Shown here: positions 1-6,169 of the stretch, piece after piece
How the letters are laid out: the number at the start of each line of letters is the position of its first letter
Numbering within the stretch: position 1 is the stretch's first letter
Translations under genes and position numbers: made by a program
Notes under the pieces: generated by a model
The model's input: the letters and a program-made list of their open reading frames with translations, nothing else
Told to the model about the DNA's origin: nothing
The model's database searches: none
Source of the DNA: Betaproteobacteria bacterium
Lineage (GTDB): Bacteria; Pseudomonadota; Gammaproteobacteria; Burkholderiales; Burkholderiaceae_E
DNA: 8,171 nt
Assembly: GCA_016868095.1 (NCBI GenBank)
Contig: VGHV01000095.1
Location: 1 to 8,171 of the forward strand
Direction: 5' to 3'

Positions 1-1
1 A

Positions 2-1015
2 GAACCAGACAGCCTCGAGTTGCATCTGGCCCTCGGGCATTTGTTTCGCCGCAAAGGTGAAACAGACCGTGCCATCCGAGTGCACCAAAACCTCCTCGCT
101 CGACAGGATTTAAGCCCAGAAAAACGCGCTGAGCTGCTGCGCGAACTCGCACTTGACTACATCAAAGCAGGACTTTTTGACCGCGCCGAACAATCATTGC
201 AAAGTTTAAATGACAGTCCACTGGCTTACGAGGCGCAAAAACTTCGCCTTGACTTGGCCCAACGCGTTCGTGATTGGCCCCTGGCACTTTCGATTGCAAA
301 AGCCATGCTCGCCAAAGCTACGCCAACGCAGCAAGACATGCCAGGCCCTCATTTACTTGTCCATTTGCTTGCGGAAATCGCCCAGCTTGCCCTCCAGCAA
401 GGCCATCACAGCGATGCATCCAAAGCACTCCAAGAAGCGAAAGCACAGGATCCTGATCATCCCAGAGCCTGGATCGACGAATGCCTCTTACACATCGGTG
501 TCTGTGATCAAGAAAAGGCCGATGACATGGCCATAGTGGTGCTCGAGCGCTGGCCTGAGCATGCAGCGAGGCTTGCCGATCGATGGCTGCGTATGGACGA
601 CGCATGTCAGGACCATGGCAAAGGTTTATCGTTATCTACACTACATCGTTTTGCAGCACTTGAGAGAGCCTATGTCAGAGAGCCGTCTTACGATTTGCTC
701 GCGCCATTGCTCGCATACCTGCAAGCTCAGCAAGGCGAGCAAGCCTGCTTGCGCTTTCTCACACAACACCAAGCCCATCACAAAGGCACGCTTTCCTTGC
801 TAGCCCATATGAAGAGCCGAGAAAGCATACCCCTCGATGATGATGCGATGCTTAAGGCCTTAAGGCTCATGCTTGAGCCACTTGCCAGCCGCTCGGCGCG
901 CTATGTTTGCAGACACTGTGGCTTTCAGGCCAATCGCCACTATTGGCAGTGCCCTGGTTGCAATCAATGGGATCGTTATGCGCCACAACGTGCCGACGAG
1001 CGCGCATTGACTTAA
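2..1015 (+). CDS. lapB: LapB (YciM) LPS assembly regulator, 5'-truncated
   Basis: This is the C-terminal part of the inner-membrane-anchored TPR protein LapB, which in enterobacteria acts with FtsH to control LpxC turnover and so the flux into lipid A. The reading frame is open from base 2, so the gene starts upstream. The N-terminal membrane anchor is missing, by comparison with a family length near 390 residues. The visible 337 codons begin with a helix-turn-helix TPR run (LHLALGHLFRRKGETDRAIR, then a repeat around DYIKAGLFDRAEQ). They end in a rubredoxin-like zinc ribbon whose four cysteine codons start at 908, 917, 950 and 959 (CRHCGF, ten residues, CPGCNQW). The TTG at 20 is an internal leucine, not a start. 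hldA follows after 32 bases, probably in the same transcript. In many Burkholderiales I would expect ugd between these two genes, and it is absent here. Confidence 0.93.
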   Translation, partial: EPDSLELHLALGHLFRRKGETDRAIRVHQNLLARQDLSPEKRAELLRELALDYIKAGLFDRAEQSLQSLNDSPLAYEAQKLRLDLAQRVRDWPLALSIAKAMLAKATPTQQDMPGPHLLVHLLAEIAQLALQQGHHSDASKALQEAKAQDPDHPRAWIDECLLHIGVCDQEKADDMAIVVLERWPEHAARLADRWLRMDDACQDHGKGLSLSTLHRFAALERAYVREPSYDLLAPLLAYLQAQQGEQACLRFLTQHQAHHKGTLSLLAHMKSRESIPLDDDAMLKALRLMLEPLASRSARYVCRHCGFQANRHYWQCPGCNQWDRYAPQRADERALT

Positions 1016-1047
1016 TCGTAGACATCCGGGAAGAAAGCAGATCATTA

Positions 1048-2007
1048 ATGGCGCAAACTTCTTTTAGTGCAGACTCATGGTCACCGCATCGCGTGCTTGT
1101 GGTCGGTGACGTCATGCTTGATCGTTACTGGTTCGGCGAGGTTGAACGCATTTCGCCAGAGGCGCCGGTACCAGTCTTAAAAGTAGAACGCATCGAGGAG
1201 CGACTAGGAGGCGCTGCGAATGTTGCCCGAAACATTACCGCTTTAGCGGGCAACTGTTCGCTTATTGGTGCGCTAGGGGCAGATGATGCGGCAGCGTCAA
1301 TCAAAAGACTCAGTATTGAGGCGGGGATCGAGGATTTACTCTTATGTGACCCGGATCAGCCAACTATTGTTAAACTTAGAATGATCGGCAGGCAACAGCA
1401 ATTACTCCGTGCTGATTTTGAAGCGAGGCCACAGGTACATCTCATTGAGCAACGTAATAAGCTCGTTGCAAGTCATATCGCTGCCTGCGGGGCGATTGTG
1501 CTTTCTGACTATGGCAAGGGCATGCTCGGTGAAGTTCAAGGTTTAATTGCTATTGCTAGACAGCAGCGCTCTCTAGTGCATTCGGGTTCGCTGTCAGTAC
1601 TCGTCGACCCTAAAGGGGATGACTGGAGCGCGTATCGAGGCGCAAGCGTGATAACGCCCAACCGCTCTGAGCTCCGAGCCGTCATAGGGCGCTGGAAAGA
1701 TGAAGAGGATTTACAACAAAGAGTTAGCAATTTGATCTCTCATCTAGAACTTGAAGCGATACTTTTAACGCGCTCGGAAGAAGGTATGACTTTGTTTGAT
1801 CGAAAGGGGCGCATCGACGTGCCCGCACTTACCCGAGAGGTTTTCGATGTGTCAGGAGCTGGAGACACGGTGATTGCCGTCCTGGCCATGGTTTTATCAA
1901 GCGGACAAACGCTTCGAGAGGCTGTCCCTTTAGCCAATAAGGCTGCTGGCATTGTCGTGGGCAAACTTGGCACTGCAGTATGTAGTCGCGAGGAGCTATT
2001 CACATGA
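1048..2007 (+). CDS. hldA: D-glycero-beta-D-manno-heptose-7-phosphate kinase (HldA/RfaE1)
   Basis: This PfkB/ribokinase-family kinase phosphorylates D-glycero-D-manno-heptose 7-phosphate at C1, in the cytoplasmic pathway that makes the ADP-heptose donor of the LPS inner core. The N-terminus carries VVGDVMLDRYWFG, typical of HldE kinase domains. The PfkB Gly-Gly segment LGGAANVARN lies near residues 53-62. The C-terminal signature DVSGAGDT lies at 267-274, with Asp273 the expected catalytic base. At 319 residues it is only the kinase half of E. coli HldE; the nucleotidyltransferase (HldC) must be encoded elsewhere. I chose ATG 1048 because the frame upstream is an open extension into lapB, while family homology begins just after this Met. 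A weak purine-rich GGGAAGAAAG lies about ten bases upstream. The stop overlaps the hldD start as ATGA, which indicates translational coupling. Confidence 0.93.
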   Translation: MAQTSFSADSWSPHRVLVVGDVMLDRYWFGEVERISPEAPVPVLKVERIEERLGGAANVARNITALAGNCSLIGALGADDAAASIKRLSIEAGIEDLLLCDPDQPTIVKLRMIGRQQQLLRADFEARPQVHLIEQRNKLVASHIAACGAIVLSDYGKGMLGEVQGLIAIARQQRSLVHSGSLSVLVDPKGDDWSAYRGASVITPNRSELRAVIGRWKDEEDLQQRVSNLISHLELEAILLTRSEEGMTLFDRKGRIDVPALTREVFDVSGAGDTVIAVLAMVLSSGQTLREAVPLANKAAGIVVGKLGTAVCSREELFT

Positions 2008-3014
2008 TTATTGTCACGGGAGCTGCTGGATTTATTGGGTCCCAAGTTGTTAAGGCACTCAACCAAAGGGGGGAGAAGGCAATTTTGGCGGTTGACAATT
2101 TGACCAAAGGCGATAAGTTTCGCAACCTCGTTTCGCTCGATATTGCCGACTATATGGACAAAACCGAGCTGCTTGGGCGGCTGCAACAATTTGGAAAGCT
2201 TGATGCTGTCTTTCATCAAGGCGCATGCTCGGACACCACAGGGTCTGACGGTCGATACATGATGCATAACAATTATAGTTATTCGATTCATCTCTTAGAC
2301 TTTTGCCAGCAGCAGCGCATCCCGCTTATCTATGCATCGTCAGCGGCAACCTACGGTAACTCGAGCACCTTTAAGGAAGATCCGCTTTATGAGGCACCAC
2401 TAAACGTCTACGGTTACTCTAAATTGCTCTTTGACCAGGTGGTAAGACGGCGACTTGGCGCTGCGACCGCCCCGATTGTTGGCCTTCGCTACTTCAACGT
2501 CTACGGACCTGGTGAGGCGCACAAAGGGAGGATGGCCTCGGTGTCTTTTCATCATATGCAGCAATGGCAGTCTCAACGCCAGGTAAGACTTTTCGGCGCA
2601 CACGATGCTTGGGATGCCGGCGAGCAGCAGCGCGATTTCATTGCGGTACAAGATGTAGCGCAAATTAATTGTTGGATGTATGAACATCCTCAGGTCAGTG
2701 GCATTTTTAATGTGGGCACTGGCAATGCAGAATCGTTTAACCAACTTGCACAATCAGTCATCAATGCTCATCTCGTTCGGGAAGGCCATAAAGCCCTAGC
2801 GCTCGAAAGCATGCAGCAGCAAGGCCTTATTCAGTACCTCGACTTCCCAGAGGATCTCAAGGGTAAATACCAAAGCTTCACACAAGCCGATATCACCCGG
2901 CTTCGCGAGGCAGGCTGTAATCACCGATTCATGCCCGTAGCTGAAGGTATTGAAGCCTACATCAGCGCGACACTTGATCCATCCGCACAATCTCGGCATC
3001 GTTCTCAAATCTAA
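2004..3014 (+). CDS. hldD: ADP-L-glycero-D-manno-heptose 6-epimerase (HldD/RfaD)
   Basis: This extended short-chain dehydrogenase (SDR) epimerase converts ADP-D-glycero-D-manno-heptose to the L,D form used by the heptosyltransferases of LPS core synthesis. The Rossmann motif TGAAGFIG sits at residues 5-12. The SDR triad can be read: YASSAATYG at 110-118 gives the Ser (S112 by alignment), and Tyr136-G-Y-S-Lys140 is the YxxxK pair. Lys174 in HKGRMASV matches the lysine at E. coli HldD position 178, with a constant offset of four throughout. At 336 residues it is about 25 longer than E. coli HldD; much of the extra length appears to be a polar tail after EGIEAYI and a few internal insertions. 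The start codon overlaps the hldA stop, and GAGGAGC eight bases upstream serves as ribosome binding site. With hldA it forms the last two shared steps of the heptose donor pathway, apart from the missing phosphatase and HldC. Confidence 0.95.
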   Translation: MIIVTGAAGFIGSQVVKALNQRGEKAILAVDNLTKGDKFRNLVSLDIADYMDKTELLGRLQQFGKLDAVFHQGACSDTTGSDGRYMMHNNYSYSIHLLDFCQQQRIPLIYASSAATYGNSSTFKEDPLYEAPLNVYGYSKLLFDQVVRRRLGAATAPIVGLRYFNVYGPGEAHKGRMASVSFHHMQQWQSQRQVRLFGAHDAWDAGEQQRDFIAVQDVAQINCWMYEHPQVSGIFNVGTGNAESFNQLAQSVINAHLVREGHKALALESMQQQGLIQYLDFPEDLKGKYQSFTQADITRLREAGCNHRFMPVAEGIEAYISATLDPSAQSRHRSQI

Positions 3015-3015
3015 T

Positions 3016-3042
3016 CACTCACTCGCCGAGCAATGGTGAGTG
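3016..3042 (+). terminator. Hairpin between hldD and comEA-like gene
   Basis: A perfect 7-bp inverted repeat, CACTCAC at 3016-3022 and GTGAGTG at 3036-3042, flanks a 13-base loop just after the hldD stop. No real T-run follows, only TTAAGTCTTT. It is therefore a weak terminator or attenuator, or an RNA-processing or stability hairpin, rather than a classic rho-independent terminator. It could lower expression of the downstream gene relative to the heptose genes. Confidence 0.35.
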
Positions 3043-3069
3043 TTAAGTCTTTACCGAAGGTATATCGCC

Positions 3070-3525
3070 ATGTTTAATCGCAAAAAGTATCGGCTGGACG
3101 TCACGCTATGTGGCCTCATCTTTTTGCTATTTGGACTTTACTTGGGTCCGAGCCTTGCAAACACGCTTATCGATGCAAACACCGCAAGTGAAGACCAATT
3201 GCAAAGCATTGCCGGTATCGGGCCGGCAACAGCACAAAAAATTATTCAGGCAAGACAAAAAAAGCCCTTTAAAGATTTACGCGATTTTTCAGAGCGCGTC
3301 CCAGGCGTTGGCCCCAAACGTCTGCAGCAATATAGCGATGCTGGGTTGGTTGTTAAACGAGCGCCAACCATCAATCCGGCGCCAACGCAGCCATCTAAGA
3401 GCAAACTTGATAGCAACCTCAAAACTCAAGACGCCGAAGAAAGTGTGGCCCCCCCGATTAGTGTGATTGAGGGCGGGCTGCGCGAATCGAACGGTCGCAC
3501 CGCGCTCAAGTCGCCGCTTAAATGA
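3070..3525 (+). CDS. ComEA-like helix-hairpin-helix DNA-binding protein
   Basis: This is a 151-residue exported protein with a ComEA-type double helix-hairpin-helix (HhH) domain. ComEA proteins bind double-stranded DNA at the outer face of the cytoplasmic membrane or in the periplasm and help pull it in during transformation. Residues 1-30 look like a signal peptide or anchor: basic MFNRKKYRLD, a hydrophobic core LCGLIFLLFGLYLG, then PSLA|NT. Residues 33-95 form the HhH unit, with IDANTASEDQL, the first hairpin GIGPATA (49-55) and the second GVGPKR (79-84). The tail after residue 97 is Pro/Ser/Lys-rich and probably disordered. ATG 3070 is chosen because GAAGG sits nine bases before it; the in-frame GTG at 3040 lies inside the hairpin and would spoil the signal peptide. 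Similar genes commonly follow rfaD in Burkholderiales. A role in uptake is inferred; no other competence gene is in view. Confidence 0.85.
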   Translation: MFNRKKYRLDVTLCGLIFLLFGLYLGPSLANTLIDANTASEDQLQSIAGIGPATAQKIIQARQKKPFKDLRDFSERVPGVGPKRLQQYSDAGLVVKRAPTINPAPTQPSKSKLDSNLKTQDAEESVAPPISVIEGGLRESNGRTALKSPLK

Positions 3526-3569
3526 CAACATCGCTGACCAGGCTTGGTGAGTGAAAGGCTGCCACCATC

Positions 3570-4439
3570 ATGGCTTCACGACTGCGCGAATACTGGCTGC
3601 TCACAAGAATGCACCGACCGATCGGCACCTTGTTACTGCTATGGCCGACCTTGTGGGCACTATGGATTGCATCAGACGGTCAACCCCGAATCAGCGATCT
3701 TTTGATTTTCTCACTAGGAACGCTGCTGATGCGCTCGGCGGGTTGCGCGATCAACGATTATGCTGACCGTGACTTCGATCGACATGTGAAGCGAACAGCT
3801 GATCGGCCACTTACTGCCGGCAGGATAAAACCCTGGGAGGCGCTTGCCGTGTTCGCTTTTCTCTCGCTGATTGCGCTTTCTTTAATCATTTCTTATAACA
3901 AGTTAACCTGGCTGATGGCTGCCATTGCAGCTTTTCTCGCAGCAAGCTATCCCTTTACCAAACGCTTCTTGTCCATCCCACAGGCCTATTTGGGCATTGC
4001 TTTCGGCTTTGGCATACCGATGGCCTTCGCTGCCACAACCAATACAGCGCCAACTCTATGTTGGGTTCTGCTGCTCGCCAATATCTTTTGGGCAATCGCT
4101 TACGATACCGAGTACGCCATGGTCGACCGCGATGACGATATTCACTTGGGCATAAAGACATCAGCGATCACTTTTGGACGCTTCGATGTCGAAATGGTCA
4201 TGCTGTCTTACGGCATCACCCTCGCCTTGTTGGCGCTTGCGGGCAGGATGGCTTCTTTGGGTTTAGGATGGTGGATGGGACTGATCGCAGCGGGGTTGAT
4301 TGCAATCTACCACTATGGACTCATCAAGCATCGCACTCGAGAAGGGTGTTTCAAGGCTTTCAACCACAACAACTGGTTTGGAGCTGCGGTTTTTTGTGGC
4401 CTCCCGCTCGATACTTTTTTGTCGCAATGGGCAATTTAA
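3570..4439 (+). CDS. ubiA: 4-hydroxybenzoate octaprenyltransferase (UbiA)
   Basis: This integral membrane prenyltransferase joins the polyprenyl chain to 4-hydroxybenzoate, the first membrane step of ubiquinone synthesis. It has the usual 289 residues. The first Asp-rich, magnesium-diphosphate-binding motif is N62-D63-YA-D66-RDF-D70, followed by the family stretch [16 protein letters not shown]. The second is [13 protein letters not shown] at 178-190, followed by [30 protein letters not shown] near the N-terminus is also characteristic of bacterial UbiA rather than of COX10 or MenA. Hydrophobic stretches at roughly 20-35, 45-60, 92-110, 113-128, 140-155, 162-178, 207-225, 232-250 and 268-285 fit eight or nine membrane helices. 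GAAAGG lies 11 bases before the ATG. The gene starts 44 bases after the ComEA-like gene, so it may be cotranscribed, but its function is unrelated to the genes upstream. Confidence 0.95.
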   Translation: MASRLREYWLLTRMHRPIGTLLLLWPTLWALWIASDGQPRISDLLIFSLGTLLMRSAGCAINDYADRDFDRHVKRTADRPLTAGRIKPWEALAVFAFLSLIALSLIISYNKLTWLMAAIAAFLAASYPFTKRFLSIPQAYLGIAFGFGIPMAFAATTNTAPTLCWVLLLANIFWAIAYDTEYAMVDRDDDIHLGIKTSAITFGRFDVEMVMLSYGITLALLALAGRMASLGLGWWMGLIAAGLIAIYHYGLIKHRTREGCFKAFNHNNWFGAAVFCGLPLDTFLSQWAI

Positions 4440-4450
4440 GTCTGTGTTTT

Positions 4451-4492
4451 GATGCCTTGTGATTGATCGCCTGACATCAAGCATCGAATTTT
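4451..4492 (+). terminator. Possible weak terminator after ubiA
   Basis: GATGCCTTG at 4451-4459 can pair with CAAGCATC at 4478-4485 through one bulged C, leaving an 18-base loop. A short TTTT follows at 4489-4492. The bulge, long loop and short T-run make this a weak candidate for ending the ubiA transcript. It could equally be a structured leader for the gene at 4516. Confidence 0.25.
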
Positions 4493-4515
4493 CGAATCGT
4501 TAGGAGTTGAGAGAA

Positions 4516-5277
4516 ATGGCCTTAATCGAATTTGCCGCGGGCGATTACAAATTCCTGGCTGGTGGCGCATTTTCCGAAGCGGTGGTTGCAAACCCGGGCT
4601 TTCGACTGCATAGGGTACGTTTTGCGCAGCCTGTTGCCATGGCCGAGGGCTTCGAAAGACTCGGTGCCCACTTGCAAGCTGTTGGTCGACCGACAAGTTC
4701 GCTCGCAGCCTGCGAGTTGCGCTCACCGGCGCCACGGACCCGGGAGGACTTCAACGCATTTAACGATGTCTACGTGAAACATCTCCATGCCTTGGGCTGT
4801 CAAATGGACACCAAGAACCCGGTTGCCCGAAGCAACATGGCGCCCCTACTTTCAAAGCCCGCGACCTCACTACTTTATGCGTTCAGCTATACCGAAGCCC
4901 TAAGCCCGCAAGACCAAGCAGGCTTGGGCCCCGACTTCGTCATCTCCGGTAAACCCGAAAACAAATTGCTCGCTGACGGCTCGACACAGATCGTGGGCGG
5001 GGATCGCATGGATGAAGGTGCGATGATTGACAAGGCCCGATACACGCTTGATGTGATGATGGAGCGCGTGAAGGCGATCGGGGCGCGCTGGGACTCGGTG
5101 AGTTCGTTACAAATTTACAGCCCCAAAGACATTAGCAGCCTATGGAGCACGTTCGAAGAATACGGCCTCGCCCATGGTGGCCTTCATTGGTTTCCAGGTT
5201 GGCCACCTGTAAAAGGCATGCATTTCGAAATCGATGTTCGCCGGACCAGCCGAGAAAGCGTGCTTGACGTCGACTAA
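4516..5277 (+). CDS. Tandem RidA/YjgF-like protein, possible CnbZ-type aminomuconate deaminase
   Basis: This 253-residue, apparently soluble protein seems to contain two degenerate RidA-like units. Unit one (about 30-125) has a helix-like GFERLGAHLQAVGR, then SSLAACELRSP, NAFNDVYVKHLHALG and NPVARSNMAP, with Arg105 placed like the catalytic Arg of RidA's aRS motif. Unit two (about 158-243) has MIDKARYTLDVMMERVKAIG, then WDSVSSLQIYSPKD and the terminal strand HFEIDVRR; I do not see an equivalent Arg there. RidA proteins hydrolyse reactive enamine or imine intermediates. The closest named type I can suggest from memory is the 2-amino-5-chloromuconate deaminase CnbZ, but I cannot confirm that without a search. 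ATG 4516 is preceded by AGGAG nine bases upstream; TTG 4507 in the same frame is less likely. The gene converges with the DUF169 gene and probably has its own promoter. Function stays tentative. Confidence 0.72.
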   Translation: MALIEFAAGDYKFLAGGAFSEAVVANPGFRLHRVRFAQPVAMAEGFERLGAHLQAVGRPTSSLAACELRSPAPRTREDFNAFNDVYVKHLHALGCQMDTKNPVARSNMAPLLSKPATSLLYAFSYTEALSPQDQAGLGPDFVISGKPENKLLADGSTQIVGGDRMDEGAMIDKARYTLDVMMERVKAIGARWDSVSSLQIYSPKDISSLWSTFEEYGLAHGGLHWFPGWPPVKGMHFEIDVRRTSRESVLDVD

Positions 5278-5313
5278 AACCCATAGCGTTAAGAGGCTTC
5301 ACCGACCCTTAGC

Positions 5314-5325
5314 CCAACGCGTTGG
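5314..5325. other. 12-bp perfect palindrome between convergent genes
   Basis: CCAACGCGTTGG is a perfect 12-base dyad in the 57-base gap between two convergent genes. With no spacer it can form at best a short stem, and no T-run is present on either strand. It may be a protein-binding site or part of a bidirectional transcription end, or chance. Confidence 0.3.
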
Positions 5326-5334
5326 ACCGCTTGC

Positions 5335-6117
5335 CTAATAACTCGCAGACATCCCTTCGCGCACATCCATTTGAACACCATAGGGTGCAATCGGATAGCG
5401 AAGCCCATTAGCAGCAAGTGAACGCAGACCTTTCACCACTTTGGCAAGGTACTGCGGCGGTAGCGCCATCAGTAGCTCGTCATCTTGAACGCCGCCGTAG
5501 CGTCGCTCAGCAAAGCAAGGAATGGATAGACTAGGCTCACCCCGGGCGAGCGCTCGACCCCAGGAATCTGCGCAAGCGGTTTCACCGACCACCTGCCAGT
5601 CGAATTTTCGATATCCCTCGTATTGGAGGGCGTTTATGAGCAAAATCATTTGCCCTGGCGTCGCGTAAATCAAGCAAATATCGGGCGGGTCAAGCCGGCC
5701 ACTGGAAAGAGGCGACACGGCCATCGCATGATAGCGGCCTTGTGGCACCCGATCGAGCGCAGCCTGGCGCGCCGCAGCGTCTTCTTGGCTTGCATGCCAA
5801 ATGCCGACATAGCGCTTGCCATCTAGCCAATTAGGGTCTTCCACAGCAAGCCCAAGTACGCCGCGGCATTGATCGCCGACCAGATCCTTGGCTGTAATAC
5901 CAAGTGTCCAACCAAGGCGGGCTGCCATACCCACAATTTGGTCGGCGGTGTGTTGCTTTTTCGGTCGCCTTATTTTTGGGATCGAAGCCATTGCTTCCTC
6001 GGATTCGAAAAGCTTCATCCCGATCATGGTTGTTTTAATTTTTAATAATTGCTGCAAATCCTCAACCGATTGCTTGATCGATTCGACTGATGGCGTTTGA
6101 GTAGGCATATTAGTCAT
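5335..6117 (-). CDS. DUF169 family protein of unknown function
   Basis: This 260-residue protein is assigned to DUF169, a family without an established biochemical role as far as I know. Supporting features are CLIYATPGQMILLINALQYEG (about 148-168), the Cys-centred GETACADSWGRAL (178-190), SLSIPCFAERR (196-206) and the C-terminal DDELLMALPPQYLAKVVKGL (212-231). Cysteines at 84 (DQCRG), 182 and 201 lie in the segments I recall as conserved and could bind a metal or cofactor; this is inference. An amphipathic helix occupies about 10-28, and there is no signal peptide or membrane span. ATG 6117 (MTNMPTQ) is chosen because the longer frame to 6255 runs inside the upstream oxidoreductase gene without homology; ATG 6108 is an alternative. 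Neither has a clear Shine-Dalgarno. The gene starts 52 bases after the oxidoreductase stop, so it is probably cotranscribed and may serve the same pathway. Confidence 0.75.
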   Translation of the reverse strand: MTNMPTQTPSVESIKQSVEDLQQLLKIKTTMIGMKLFESEEAMASIPKIRRPKKQHTADQIVGMAARLGWTLGITAKDLVGDQCRGVLGLAVEDPNWLDGKRYVGIWHASQEDAAARQAALDRVPQGRYHAMAVSPLSSGRLDPPDICLIYATPGQMILLINALQYEGYRKFDWQVVGETACADSWGRALARGEPSLSIPCFAERRYGGVQDDELLMALPPQYLAKVVKGLRSLAANGLRYPIAPYGVQMDVREGMSASY

Positions 6118-6128
6118 AACAGTCTGAA

Positions 6129-6145
6129 CATCATAAAGGATGATG
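6129..6145 (-). promoter_or_regulatory. Hairpin/dyad just before the DUF169 start
   Basis: CATCAT and ATGATG form a perfect 6-bp inverted repeat around a 5-base spacer, between the oxidoreductase stop and the DUF169 ATG. It ends 11 bases before the start codon, in the place where a ribosome binding site would be expected and none is seen. It could modulate translation or bind a protein; the stem is AT-rich and weak. Confidence 0.3.
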
Positions 6146-6169
6146 AAACTTTGCGAAGTGATGCGAACA

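Noticed and set aside
318..605. 95-codon minus-strand frame opposite lapB
   Set aside because: It is antisense to the well-supported TPR coding sequence and shows no domain.
907..1047. N-terminal extension of the heptose kinase frame to 907
   Set aside because: It runs inside lapB in another frame, has no kinase homology, and ATG 1048 directly precedes the conserved N-terminus.
1740..2291. 183-codon minus-strand open frame opposite hldA and hldD
   Set aside because: It lies wholly antisense to two confidently assigned genes, has no recognisable motif and an unconvincing composition.
3040..3069. GTG 3040 as start of the ComEA-like protein
   Set aside because: It falls in the intergenic hairpin, lacks a good SD, and would put ten extra residues before a well-formed signal peptide that has GAAGG before ATG 3070.
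4419..4492. Sigma-70-like promoter for the gene at 4516
   Set aside because: TTGTCG and TTGATC hexamers are present, but at allowed spacing the -10 matches are only about three of six, so no specific promoter can be supported.
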